Below, piece after piece: positions 1-12,676 of a stretch of 64,000 nucleotides of DNA. How positions within the stretch are numbered: the first letter of the stretch is position 1; every line of letters begins with the position of its first letter. The notes beneath the pieces are model-generated. The model ran no database searches. It worked only from the letters and a program-made list of their open reading frames with translations, and had not been told where the DNA came from. The DNA lies in contig VWZW01002314.1 of NCBI GenBank assembly GCA_013397115.1, positions 496,001 through 560,000 of the forward strand, in the 5' to 3' direction. The stretch comes from Edolisoma coerulescens (taxonomy: Eukaryota > Chordata > Aves > Passeriformes > Campephagidae). The position numbers were made by a program, and so were the translations under genes.

Positions 1-3000
1 CCAAGCAAACATCATGCTTAACTTGCTAAAAGAGGAATGAAAATATAATTAACATACTCCTGCAATATTGGGAAGGTATGGCTTCATCATTATTTTATGC
101 AAAGGGAGGAAATGAAAGAAGGAAAGAATCATTTATTTCTTGCCATAATACATCAAAATTATCTGTATTTTAAAGCATTATTTTTAATTATCTGTATTTT
201 TTCTCTGGCCTAGAAATCTGGTTTTATATGAAATACTCCTGAAGGACCTATAGAGTTATGCTAGATTCCTGTAAATTCTTAGGAAATTCCTAAATTCTGA
301 GAGAATGCATAATATTCCCATTATGCAAGACAAAAAAAAAAATCTGGTAAAGATAAAATTGTTGAAATAAAAATTCAAGGTTAAATTAAAAAAAAACAAA
401 ACAGAACACTGAATTGAAAATGTGTAGAATTCTAACGGAAGAGGGAATTCTTTCATAGCAGCAGCATCAGAGATGGTCTCCATTTCAAGAAGACACTGAA
501 TTTCTACCACCTGAGCAATGATTGCCAAGCTGGGAAATATTTGTTGGATGCCATACTGGGAATGAGGAACATACTAATGCTTAGCATAGTAAAACGTTAT
601 TCTCAGTTATCTTTGTGTGTATCAGCCCATAAGAAATTACTTTGTGCTTTGAAGTTGTGTTCATCCTGCCTGCAGAATGTCTTTGTGGATGGTAAAAGTT
701 GCCCAGACTCAGAAGGAGGGTTATACTGGGGAAAGTGAAGAAGGCTGATGTAGCATCCAGAAGGAAATAGGGAAAGCGATTTTTGGATAGAGTCTTACTG
801 AGTTTGGTGCCTCTGGTAAGGAGGGTGGGGTGGAGGCACTGATTATATTACTGCCATGTTCCCAGCAGATCTCTGTATATCAATACACTGAAACTCCTCT
901 TTCAGCAGTGGCGATCAGAACAAGCTCTGTCACTGAATCCTGAGCAAAAGGGATGGCACTAGGAGTTTTATTGAATTCAATACTCTTTTCATGAAAAACA
1001 ACATATTTGGCCTATAATTAATGTTATCTACACCTAAAGTTTATACTGTCTTAGGGTGATTGCAGGATCACAATCTATGTTAGCAATAAATAACTGAATT
1101 TTGTGAAAATTGTTGTTTATAAGTCTTTCTGTAAGGATAAGCTTTTTTGTTGTTTTTGCTGTTGTGAGAATTGGATATGTATTCCACACTAAGGATTTAT
1201 CATTGGCTTAATGGAGTAGTTTCATTCCTAGATCCAGAATGAAATATAGAAAGATAAGAGGCAATGCCTTTTAACATTGTCTAGGGTTTTTCTCTCTCAA
1301 GTTGAGCAAGGAAAAGATTACTATCAGAAAAGAGAATAGCTTAGGTAAAAGAATAGCAATAAGGCAAAGTGTCAGGAAAACAGAAAAGGAATACCTCTGA
1401 GGAATCTGTACACAATCTGGTTTATGGGAAACAAAAACAAAACCAAAAAAGCAACCAACTAAAAGTTGAAGTAGTAGTTTCTTCTTTTTTTTTTTTTTCT
1501 TTAGCATACTGGTGACCTGCTTCTATTTGAGAAAAAAAAATAATGCTTCCATTATTTTTTAAAAAAATTTTAATTATTTTTTTAATATTTCCATTTAAAA
1601 ATCAGGGGCTTTTAGCTGCCAACAATCTGAGAAGTATTTATGGTGTATCATGTGAAATAACCATATTATCTTTGAAAAAATGTATTTTTGTATATAAATG
1701 GTTTGACTGTTTTCTTTCATGCTCTTGTGGTATGCATACTAACAGAGATATTTGCCTCAACAAAGTTGCATGAAGTATAGCAAATTTTCCTTCAACTACA
1801 ATTTTTCTTCATATGTTATTTCCATAACATCATTACTGTAGTATGATGATACGATTGTTGTTGACTTGGACTTGTATTCTTATTTCCAGTGCAGAGAAAG
1901 ACAAAAAAATAAACCCCTTACACTACTATGAATGACACTCCAAACCATCTGAGTGGGAAGAATAATTTTACTTATTTTACTTAATCTACTAATGGTCACA
2001 CTGAGAGTCTAAAACGTAGTGTAATTAAGGCTCTTTTTGCATCACAGGGGAAAAGAAATTCTGTCTTTTATAATACAAAGTAGACCAAGGAAGCACTCCA
2101 ACTGAGCTAAAGGAGTTGAAGAGGCTTTTTTGTTGTTGGTTTGGTTTTTATTTTCCCCTAGCTGGACCACACAAAAGAAATAGATGGTTTGGGAACTGTT
2201 CTGGTGTTACTCATCCCTGTGTTCTGAAAGATTCAGAAAAAGAGATTCTTTTTCCTTGAACCACTTATCAACACACAAAGATAATTCATCTGCTCAAGAA
2301 GTTTCTATCTTAGAGTAGAAAAGATTATCTTTAGTAAATAAACTACATAGTACCGTGTTTGTTTTTGGTTTCTTTTTTTAATATCAAGATATCTATATGC
2401 TCATATATTAATCTTCTATAGGTATGAGCTTACAACTGATGAAAAAACTAGAAGGAACTTAGAAAAACTTACCTTCTTATTCTGGAGTTTGTATATCTCA
2501 ATTGAGATGAAGGACTTCTAGAAATCTCAGAATTTCATGTCAAAAATGTCAGTAAATTTTGACTTGCTGCCAAAAAGTCTGAAAAGTCCTTCAAACCTTT
2601 CTGTGGTAAGAAGGGAATTATGGAGAATTAAAACTACAATAGTGGAAAACTTTTTTTCATCTACTAATGCTGGAGACTTTGAAGCTTTTTTTCCAGGGGG
2701 TATATATTACGTTCTGATTGACATTTAAGCAATATAAAGCACATTTAAAAATAAGGTTGAAGTGTGTTCTGTAAACAAGCTGAAAAAGTATCAAAGTTAC
2801 ATTCATGGAAAATCCGTGAATAAACTTCAGTCACCAATAATACCACTATATACCTATCCAGTACCAATGTAGCAGCAGATACTCTGCTCACTTTTCAACA
2901 TATTTAACAACAGTGATAGCAGAAGAGTGCACAAAAACAGGTGTCATGGAAATAAAAAAAAAAAGAATTATGACACTCTACGTATCAGAAAACAGAAAAC

Positions 3001-4153
3001 GTAGATATTTAAGTTTGCAAACGCAGAAGAAAATGTTACAACTATTTTTTGTAGAAACTGATTGTCAAATAAAGAACTTTCATGACTTATAATTCAATAG
3101 TATTTAAAGACTCAGCATGTAAGAATGAAGATGGTGTCAGAAACCCAGCTCAGGTAGAAGTTCTTATCAATGATTATTTTATCATGCATAAAGTGTGTCA
3201 TCTTGTAAACATATAGTAGTAGTAGAAGTAGTTTATATTTTTCTCCACATCACCTCCTGTTTCCTTTAAAATCCTCTGAAAAATACCCCACTAAATAATC
3301 ATAAATATGCAACTTATCCATCTTATCATTAATCTAAAAAAAAAAAAAAACATAAGAACAGAAAGTGATGTAAGAAGACATTTTAATTGAACGTCTTTTG
3401 ATCACCATAAAGCAAAAAAAATCTTAATGGTTTCATTGTCATAAACCCTTTCTAAAACTAAATAAATTTAAAAATTGTTTGCTACTCTAAAGTGGTTATT
3501 TTAATTGTGTGATTTAAAATTAGAACATTAAAACACGTGTCAAAACTGAAAAAGTCAGAGGCGGTGTGTTGTATTCTTGCTATGTAAGTAAGAGAGATCA
3601 AGAGATCAGACATTCCAGTCTAAACATGTTGCAGAGAGATGTCAGCTGAGGTACTGAACCACGACTGCACATTAGCATAGTGCAGTCAGGCTTAAGCTAC
3701 TAAGTCCTGTCCAGTGTTGTCTGAAGAACCTGAAAATATTTCTGCTTCTGTATGTAAGCATGAGCGACTCTCCGTACTGTATTCCACTAAGGGGTAGAGA
3801 CATTTCCTAAGTTGCTTAAATGTCTTACTGTTTACAAGGTCAGGACCAAACATGCATTAAACTTATTTTCCTTAATTATGTGTGCACTTGGCACTAGATC
3901 TTGATCTTCATGAAGTGTTTTTATCCATCTAGTAATACACTGATTTCACTGTGATATGATTCACACTACATATGAGTCAATATTCTGCATGCAGTACTTT
4001 ATTGTGAGTATCAGCAGTATTTTAGTAAGAATGGCTTTTAAAATTCTATTTTTAAAGTAAAATCTAATATGCTTGGTACCAGAGTAGCTGTCATCCAAAT
4101 AGTAACATAAAAATTCACTTTGCAATTTGCAGTGTTCCTTTGTGGCTAAAATT
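1..4153. other. Gene-free AT-rich unique sequence
   Basis: I see no gene, interspersed repeat or RNA gene here. All open frames are under 100 codons, rich in F/L/K/I as expected of AT-rich chance translations, and none resembles a known protein. The only structure is homopolymer runs, including T14 at 1485-1498 and A15 at 3336-3350, and a short GTA-type run near 3211-3230. It may be intergenic or intronic. Confidence 0.75.
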
Positions 4154-4217
4154 AAAAAAAAAAAAAAAAAAGGAAAAAGAAGGAAAAAAAAAAAAAAAAA
4201 AAAAGGAAAAAAAGGGG
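4154..4217 (+). repeat. 64-bp uninterrupted A-rich purine tract
   Basis: Every base from 4154 to 4217 on the plus strand is A or G: long A runs broken by GG or GAAGG, ending in GGGG. It is a low-complexity tract, probably grown by replication slippage. No retroelement body was recognised on its 5' side, so I do not call it a retrotransposon tail. Confidence 0.9.
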
Positions 4218-7030
4218 CAAGAATTGGTTTACCACTCTAGTTAATGATTTCTGAAAAAAAAATCGGCATTTTTGATGTCAATATTTCCACAGGTATCAAT
4301 TTGAATTGAAGTACATTCTGTAAACAACAATGAACACAAGCCTCACCTGTAGATAATCTAAACTGACAGACAAACATATTTGTAGACAGAAGTTACCCTG
4401 AAAATATATGGATGATAGCTGTACAATTCTCTGAAAAGATGAATATTCTCTCCACTTCATAGGATTGTTCAGTTACATCTTAAAATCAGTATCAATTGAC
4501 ACCTTGAAGCAACTTGTGCTGCTGATCTTAAAGCTGGACAAAAAAAAGAAAAGAAAAACTTAATTAATTAAGTCAAATAGGAAGAGGTCTCCTGCTATAC
4601 TCCTAATTCAGGTGCCTATAACAGCGTGTTGTGAAGTTGAGGCTAAAGAAGGTATTTGAAACCTAAATAACAAGTATAGAATTATTCAGGTATGTTCATG
4701 TTACGTAATTTCAAATTAAAAAATGAAGCATCACTTAAAGAATATGTACACTTCCTTGCAGGATCTCTGTAGTAGTAGAAGTTAAATCTTCAATTAATAA
4801 GGTATAAGGAACTTTGTATGGGAGAAAATCTTCATAAATATGAGTAGATTTCTTTATATATATTTTAATCTACAAGGAAAAGTTCTGCCCTTTAACTATA
4901 GTAGTAATTTCTATTCTTTTGTAGAAAACTTTATTTTATAGATAGAAATTTTTGCCAATATTTTTTTTTTCAATTTAAATGTTCTGTGAAGGAGGTAATT
5001 TTCTTCATATATAACACTTTATTTTTTTTTAATTTTTTTTCTTTTCTATGTGAGAGCATTTGTGCAGGAATTACATTATGTGTAGCATTCAAAAAATGAT
5101 AACTTTAAATTCCAGGTTTTTTACTAATTTTTAATAATAGTCAGAGGAGGCTCTAAATTTCAACATCCTTTTCCTAAACATGCTCTTGAAAAGAAGCTTG
5201 CAAGGTGACTGAGACCTCTGTGTCTTAACCATCAAACTATTAACGTTTGCATAACATGAATACACTTCAGTGTATCTCTCAGATTTATTTAAAGGCAACC
5301 TGAAAGCTGGTTCAAAGCTTGTTCATAGCATAACATTAGTACAACACCCAGTAATCTTTACAAGAAGCACACACATCTTGGCAGCAAGTCAAAAGCGGCC
5401 ACTGTCGCTGAAGCGGTAAGGCATGGAGCCAGTATGATTGTTAAGCATAGGCAGTTCCTGGAAACGTCAAACCTTTTTGCAAGAGCAGCTTGAAAATGGT
5501 GTTTAAGGAGACAGCAACAAATACTGTTATATTTAGATGCAAGATACCAAAATGTTGCTAAAAATGGTCCTGGTATCTTAGCATCAAAGGATCAAAGAGT
5601 ATCTGGATATTGCAACATCTAAATCTTGTTTTGGCTGTTATTTTTTTGTAGGTTTGGATTCAAAATTTAGAACACTACTCATCTCACCTGATGGTAAAAA
5701 TCTAACATTTGATCTAAACTAACCATTTAGGATCTCTCAAGGGTGAAGGGACAATTATTTCCCGGGAAGATTCACCACATTTCCCTTCAACATATTTTAC
5801 AATTCAGAATCAACCAGTTCTTCAAAATGCATTTCACTGGCTGTTAAGAAAGCTAATATGATAAGTTTATATTACATGCCCAGATTTGAGATACATAATT
5901 CCATTTATAGCAGCTGATTCCATTTTTCCATTGTGTAAAATAAACACTAGATTTTGTTAAAAATAGTTTTGATTTTCTTTTGTTTTTAAAATATATTTAA
6001 TGTGCTTTTTCTTTTTAATGTAAGATAAGCACATGGAGCATCTTAAGTCCAATATTGCCCCTTGGGTGAATAAGTAACTGTAGTAAAATTTTAAAGGGAT
6101 TTGCTATATAAAAATAGTAATTAAAAAAAAAAAAAAGAAAAAGGAAATATATTGAAACCATTAATGTCTATTCTTCTTGGAATTGTAACCTGACTGCTAA
6201 TTAATGAGTTTGGAAAAGAGTCCCTTTTCGTATTTGTGGGTGCTATTGCAATACAGAAAATTTAAAGAGAAGCAGCAGGGCAGAATCCTCTGTCTTTGAC
6301 TCAAAGGAGATTTGCACAAGTGTAACATAACACTTGATGCAGTTTCCACTCAGGCCATGAGTTCAAAAGGCTTATTCATGCTTGAAAGCTTTGGACTATC
6401 TGCTAGAGACACCTGCACGCAGCCTTCTTTTTTTTGAGAGGAATCCTTTTCATGCTGTCACCACAACCAACCTCAGTTCAGGAGGATTTCAAAAATGCAA
6501 TCATTGCATGAACAGTGGCTGACCTCGGCAGTGGTCAGTGTCTTTTAGCAATGAATGCTTATAAAAGCAGACAACTGCTAGAATTACTGCCATCTTTCCA
6601 ATTCTACCTCCTGCACACCTAAAGAGATAGAATGAGAAAGACAGAACCAGCCTATTTTAGTAGCACTAAATATAAGCACAGCTAAATTTGGATGTATTTT
6701 CTGAAGGTTTTGATGAATGTGGAAGTCATCTCTGAAAAGCTTCTTGCTACAAAGTCTCTTAAGGATGCCTCAGTGGGTTTTTTTCCAGCTCTCAGCTATT
6801 TTTCTCCTTGCACAATGTTGTTAATACACATACCCATTAAAAGTAACTTCATAACTTTTCAAAACTAAATGTTGGAACTTTGTACCTGCACAAATAATCA
6901 TGACTCATCTATGATTTTGCCTGAAAAGAAACAAAGATCACATCTGGTTGCTTATGGCCTGAGAATGACAAAGCTCTCAATCCTCATGTGCAAGAAATCA
7001 GGCAAGGGAGGTCAGAGATGAGCATGACTG
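4218..7030. other. Gene-free unique sequence
   Basis: No gene recognised. The segment is AT-rich and contains a short A-run near 6121-6135 and an imperfect inverted repeat at 5536-5585, listed separately. Nothing here matches the CR1 or LTR families found elsewhere in the window. Confidence 0.7.
5536..5585. repeat. Imperfect inverted repeat (hairpin)
   Basis: The arm 5536-5549 (GATGCAAGATACCA) pairs with 5571-5585 (TGGTATCTTAGCATC) with one bulged base and a 21-base loop. Flanking bases do not extend the stem, so it is shorter than a typical microRNA precursor. It could be a chance palindrome or the remnant of a small inverted-repeat element. Function unknown. Confidence 0.55.
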
Positions 7031-7612
7031 TGTGTCCTTGGGCTGGGATAGAGTTAGTTTTCTTCATAGTAGCCAGTATAGGGCTACATTTGGGATTCGT
7101 ATTGAAAACAGGGCTGATAACACAGCGGTCTTACTAAACAGTGCTTACACAAAGCCAAGGCCTTTTCTGCTCTTCACCTCATACCACCAGCGACGAGGTT
7201 GGAGGCACACTAGAAGTTGAGAAGGGAAACAGCCAGAACAGGTGACCCCAACTGACCAAAGTGGTATTCCATACCATATGGCATCATGCTCAACATGTAA
7301 AGCTAGGGGAAAGAAGAAGGGGAAATTTCGGAGTGATGCCATTTTTCTTCCCAAGTAACTGTTGACCGTGACAGAGCCCTGGTCTCCTGGAGATGGCTGA
7401 ACACCTGCCTGCCAAGGGGAAATGGTGAATGAATTTCTTGTTTTGCTTTGGTCTCTGCTGCTTTTGCTTTACCTATCAAACTGTCTTAATCTCAACCCAC
7501 GAGTTTTCTCACTTTTACTCTTCCAATTCTCTCCCCAGTTCCACTTGGGGAGAGTGAGTGAGCAGCTGTGTGGTGCTTGATTGCCAGCTGGAGTTAACTC
7601 AAAGGACTGACA
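7031..7612 (+). mobile_element. Solo LTR, avian ERVL-type endogenous retrovirus
   Basis: This is a solo long terminal repeat of a bird ERVL-type family, plus orientation. It opens TGTGTCCTTGGGCTGGGATA and continues with the AGAGTTAGTTTTCTTCATAG block typical of the family. The middle carries the CCATACCATATGGCATCATG segment and a short TATA-like stretch (about 7290-7300). The 3' part has the CTATCAAACTGTCTTAATCT and GAGTTTTCTCACTTTTACTC blocks. It ends near ...GACTGACA. Length (about 580 bp) suits a complete LTR. No tRNA-type primer binding site follows it, no polypurine tract precedes it, and no gag, pol or env sequence adjoins it, so it is most likely a solo LTR left by LTR-LTR recombination. 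Clear target-site duplications were not seen, and the exact edges are uncertain by a few bases. Family placement is from memory of avian LTR consensus sequences. Confidence 0.85.
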
Positions 7613-8002
7613 TGGGTATCATTATCTCAACACAAGCTTACTCACGATAGGTTATGATACCTAGTAAAGCTTTTATTTTGAGGGATAGAAAAGAATATAT
7701 TGTGTTTGCAGTTAGGATTTTACAATTTTATTATGCAGAGTCTACACTTTTTTAAAGGTATCATGAAAGTGCCACCTCCTTCTGGTGAAAATAAAGTGTG
7801 GGAAGGAAGTGTATAGGCAGTGCAACTGGGGTCTTATATCCTGAGAAGAATAGAGAAATTCTGTGTAGGCACAGGATGAGAAATGCTAGGCAGAGCTGGA
7901 GATGAATTTGGCAAGTGTGAAGAATAGTAGGAGGGGCTTCTACAGATACATGGGTCTTAAAGGGAAGATAAAAGAAAATTTATGCCCCCGATAAATAAGA
8001 TA
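7613..8002. other. Short unique spacer between LTR and CR1
   Basis: No gene recognised. It is AT-rich sequence separating the LTR from the CR1 fragment. The immediate flank after the LTR does not look like a primer binding site, which supports a solo LTR. Confidence 0.7.
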
Positions 8003-8382
8003 GCCTGGAGAAGATAAGGCTCCAGAGTGAACTCATCGGGGTCTTTCAGTATGTGAAGGGGCTTATATAAAAGAGGGAAAGTAACATTTTACATGGGCAC
8101 ATAGTGGTAGGTTGAGGGGGAAAGGCTTAAACCTAAAAGAGGAGAGATTTAGACCAGATGCTAGGAAGAAATTATTTACTCAGTGGGTGATGATGCCCTG
8201 GAACAGGTTACCTAGAGAAGTTATGGATGCTGCCTCCCTGGAAGTCCAATGTCAGGTTGGATGGGGCCCGATGCAGCCTGATCTAGTGGGTGGCATCCCT
8301 TGCTGTGGTATCGCTGCCCATAACAAGGTGTTGGAACTAGATGATCTTTAAGGTTCCTTCCACCCAAGCCTTTCTATGATTA
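8003..8382 (+). mobile_element. CR1 retrotransposon 3' end
   Basis: This is a 5'-truncated CR1 LINE in plus orientation, about 380 bp. It begins in the CR1 block GCCTGGAGAAGATAAGGCTC, then follows the usual order of the family's 3' end: AGTATGTGAAGGGGCTTAT, the AGGAAGAAATTATTTACTCA block, and the GATGATCTTTAAGGTTCCTTCC segment. It finishes with a single TTCTATGAT unit, the terminal repeat type of CR1. In one frame the C-terminal ORF2 pattern is visible (residues RKKLFTQ, then WNRLPREVMDAASLEV at about 8160-8250), which in intact copies follows the reverse transcriptase. The copy is dead: far too short, with no reverse-transcriptase catalytic motif. Severe 5' truncation is normal for CR1. Confidence 0.93.
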
Positions 8383-9905
8383 AGTTTCCCATGTGGAAGA
8401 GCTTTCAAGCTTGGCTACTTCAACCTGGGCAACTGAAATCCTCAAGGATGCTATCAGTGCCAATTTACAGCCATCAGCTCCATGGTACTGTATACACAGG
8501 GTCCGTGGAGCATGGAAATTCTAAGGGGTAACAACTTTAAATAAACAATGATCATGACCGATAATGAGTAAGAACTACTAACATAAAGTACATTGTCAAT
8601 AAATGCGATAGTAGTAAGATTTTTTTAAGATTAAAACTGGCCTGATTCATGTTGTTTAAACACTTCCATCACACTGATCTCTAATTCTCTCTGATTCCTC
8701 TAATTTTCATAGACATATTTATCAGTTATACGACAAGATGAAATAAACCACTTGAATGCACCTTGGATACCAATAAATGCCAGTGGATGTGCAGCCTAAA
8801 TTTTCTTCATTTGCTGTATTCAACAGGCTTCCTTTATTGTTTGGTGATGTTCATGTGTGCTTATGTGTAGACACCCGTATTGAGGTTTCAGAACCCAGAG
8901 CTGAATCACACTTGGGCTGTGAGTCACCTTCCTAAATCACAAGTGTGCAGCACAACTGAGATGCCAGGGAATGACCACTGGTTCATAAAGATACCTAACT
9001 CCTTTGTCATATTTGTCACTCTTATGTGATCTTTTTGGCTGTTTGAGGCAGTCTGAAATGGCACAAATTGGCTGTGTACAGACATCTCAGTCATAGACTG
9101 TATGTCCATCTGAGCTTGTTACTATTGTCTCTCTAAAAACATGGAAAGAAATCAGCACCTCTAGAGAGCAATTTACACAAAGATGAATCTAAATTACATG
9201 CTTTCTCTCCGGAAGTACCTGTTTTTCGCCATGGCCTATGTTCTCATGTAATTATTGACATGTATTTAGGCAAATAAATACCACTCTCTGAAATCAAAAT
9301 TCTAAAAAATGATCCAGTAGAAGTACTATCAAAGATATTTTGAATCACCATGTTCTGACAGAAAACTTTACATTGTCTTTTGCTTGTTGTGAGTTGTAAC
9401 ATGTTGGAAAGTGTTCAACAATTTTCTGTGTCCTTATTGTTTCCCTTTGGAAAGGCAAGATTTTTGTATATGTGTAAATAGATTAGCAATAGTAACTGAA
9501 TTGCAAGCTATGGTTCTACACATACGATGCAGAAGGAGACATCATCAGTAATTAGTTTAAATTATTGAAAAAAAGATGCCAAACTTGGATGAGAAAAAAC
9601 ATCCTTTCCTGTCTTACATTTGAAAAGGTATGAAAATAAAAGCAAGCAGCAAATAAAAATTACTCTATGACAATAATTTTCTTTTTATAGAGGAGGTGTC
9701 AGATTCACCATACCTTTAAAAAAGGGTAGACTCTACCTACAAAAACTGTGAAACCAATGTAACCCTAATTGTAAACACAATATGTTCCTTGCTTTCCCTC
9801 AAAATAGAAGCTTCATTAGGTAGTAAAACCTGTCATGAGTAAGTTTGCGTTAAGATAATGACATCCTGTCAGTCCTTTAGCTACCTAAACAAATTGATTG
9901 TAACA
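8383..9905. other. Gene-free unique sequence
   Basis: No gene or repeat recognised between the CR1 copy and the minus-strand LTR. Open frames are short and uninformative. Confidence 0.7.
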
Positions 9906-10502
9906 TGGTGGCTGCTGTGGGTTAACCCCATGTGGTAACTGAGCACCACACAACTGCTCACTCTCTCTCCCTGGGGGGAATGTGGGGTAGAATTGGAAGA
10001 GTAAAAGTGAGAAAACTCAGGGGCTGAGATAAAGACAGTTCAAAAGAGAAAGCAAAAACACCAGAGACAAGCAAAGCAAAATAAGGAATTCGTTCATCAC
10101 TTCCCAGTGGCAGGCAGGTGTTCAGACATGTCCAGGAGACCAGGGATCCATCAGGTGTGACAGTGACCTGGGGAGACAAATGGTATCACTCTGAACATCC
10201 CACTTCTCTCTTCTTCACCGCTATGTACAAAGCATGATGCTGTATTGTGTGAGATATCCTTTGGCCAGCTGGCATCAGCTGTCCCAGCTGTGTCATCTCC
10301 TAGGTACATGTGCACATCCAGCCTCCTTGCTGAGAGGTTGCAGTGAGAAACAGAAAAGTCCTCGATTTTGGATACGCATTGCTCAGAAAAAAGTATGGCA
10401 TAGGGGTGTTATTTTCTCTGTTTTCATCACGAATCCAAAATATTACACCGTGCAAGCTACTATGAAGAATATTTATTCTATTCATCCAAATCCAAGGCAA
10501 CA
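9906..10502 (-). mobile_element. Solo LTR, avian ERVL-type, minus orientation
   Basis: Read on the minus strand, this is the same LTR family as 7031-7612. The 5' end lies near 10502 and has the AGAATAAATATTCTTCATAG block, an altered form of the family's opening. The 3' end lies near 9906 and has the CTTTATCTCAGCCCCTGAGT and TTCTCACTTTTACTCTTCCA blocks, then the GTGGTGCTCAGTTACCACAT segment. About 30 consecutive bases around 9990-10020 are the exact reverse complement of bases in the plus-strand LTR. Length (about 600 bp) suits a full LTR. No polypurine tract lies upstream of its 5' end (right of 10502) and no internal retroviral genes adjoin it, so it is probably solo. Possible target-site remnants (GTAAC to the left, GTATA to the right) are too weak to rely on. 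Confidence 0.85.
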
Positions 10503-12676
10503 GTATATTGGATTGGAAAGAAAGTTGTGATTCTTTTCACTAGTGGCTATCAAAAAATATAGTTATGGTGGGATTCAATATCAGACTTTGAAATGGAATT
10601 TAGCTCAATTTCAATACAATTGCATTTAGGTGTCAATATTGGTGATTAGTCCAAGTTCTTGTTATACTCAGTGGAAATCTGGGCTAAATGATAATGTAAG
10701 AATATTATACCACTCTTTCTTTCTTAAGTTCTTGAGAAACCAACAATACCAGTTTATTGATCTTGATCTATGAATAATGTACAACTTTCAGAATTCAAAG
10801 ATTGTTCATATGATATGAAGGAAATAACATTGTAAGCAGAGTTGACTTAGAGTTTATGAACCTAATAACCATATCTCTGTAATTACTTCTTAATTCATGT
10901 CATTTTTATTGATATATAAGATTTTCTATCTTCATGTACTCCATTAGAAATCTACCATGATTTTTAGTTATGATTTGTAGTTATTGCATGAAAAATGATC
11001 ATGCAATTTATACTGAAATTATGCCATACCTTAGCATAAACAGCAAAACCCTGAATTAATATAAATATTATGTTAATTTAAAAAAAAAGAAAAGAAAAAG
11101 ATACCACCACCCCCTGTCACCTCCACAACCCAGGATTTAATCCATAGTGCATTACCACTGAGCCATTTAGTGTAGGGAAGACACACTAAATCAATGTTTG
11201 TTAACATATGCTTAAGTAGAAAAGCAATTTCACGGATCAGGCAACATAGTCATGAAATGTCTGTGAAGCAGTAGTGCATTGACTGTTGAGAAGGACACAG
11301 CCAAAATGACAAAAATTCTTTGATTTTTGCGTGCATTCTGGTTTCCTTTTTGTATTTATTTTGGTCAAACACTTCTCTGTCAAAAGCAGTGGTTAGCAAC
11401 ATATCCATAAAAACTCAGATTAGTGTTTCAGACATTTGAAGTAGTATTGCTTTTCAAGTGATTGTGGTGGTGAAGAAAGGAAGCAATATCAGCAGCATAA
11501 AATACAATGCAGTGCACAGGAAGTATAATTCCAGGCCTGGATTTGAAACTTCACTTGTTCCAAAAGTTAGGCTTTTTTCAAAATCAGGGGAGATGAGGAT
11601 AGAAAAAAGTCACCATTATGCCAAATCTGAGATCAACACTCAGCTGGTGAAATAGATGGCAGAGACTGAAACACCGTGTGTATCCACATTAGTACCATTA
11701 AATGTGTCCACGTGATGTATGAATTCCTAAAGGTCAGAACCAGTTATAAAATCTGAACTGTCTCCTGTGAACCAGGAATTACACAAGAAATATATCTGTG
11801 TCTTTAAAAGAGTCTGTTCCCTACTATATTAACTTTACTCAAGTCCCAAGCCTCTTTGAAATTTTTCCAACACTGTTTCTAATAAGGCTCAGCTGACTGC
11901 CTAATGCATAATAGAACTTTCTTCAGCTAAAAATATTAAAACTTTTATCCACCTACCTTGACCTCCAAATTAGCATGTAAGGAATATGACAGTGAAAGTA
12001 GATGCTGAATTTTTATTAGACATTCTAGTATCTTCAGTTCTGTTAATTTAGGGTGAAACGAAAGTGTCAAGAAGTTGCCTTTTTTGTATCATATAAAGAA
12101 TCATTTATGCATTATTATAATACAGCATATCCTGGCAGCATTTTAAAAAAGAGAAAAAAAATCCTAGGCATGCATGCTCTTCAATGATCTACCTTTAAAA
12201 AAAAATTTTCATTACCCTTCTAGAAGAAAAAGCTAGCTGGGTTTTCCTTTATGAGTAGAGCTTTAGTTTCATCTTAGAGGTTTTGAAAATATTTAATAGA
12301 TATTTAAAATTATAATGCATAAGGTTTGAGGTCTTCAATCCTCATTCATATAAAATTGTTGTCAAGTTAATTTTGACAAAGTAATAAGACAAAAGCTTGG
12401 TCATATTTTAGTTTTGACTTTAAATATTAACTAATAATTCAATTAGTCTCTTCATAATATATTTACATTTACTGTTAAAGTGTGTTTGTATTTGGTATTT
12501 TTAAGTGAACATTTAATTTCTGTGTGTTTCTATAGCATGTTTCATAGAAAAGTACATTACTATTGTGAAATTGATCTTCAGTGAAGAAAGTATTTAGTTC
12601 AGTAGCAAGCCTATCTATTAAGATAATTTCTAGTGTCTCCATTAACATCGCGTCCAAATGAGTGATAGTTACACGT
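10503..12676. other. Gene-free unique sequence
   Basis: No gene recognised. It is AT-rich with a C-rich patch near 11103-11130 following an A-rich run. No CR1 or LTR similarity was seen. Confidence 0.7.

Noticed and set aside
7613..9905. Interval between two LTRs as a provirus body
   Set aside because: The LTRs are in opposite orientation, and the interval holds a CR1 copy and unique sequence with no gag, pol or env similarity and no primer binding site.
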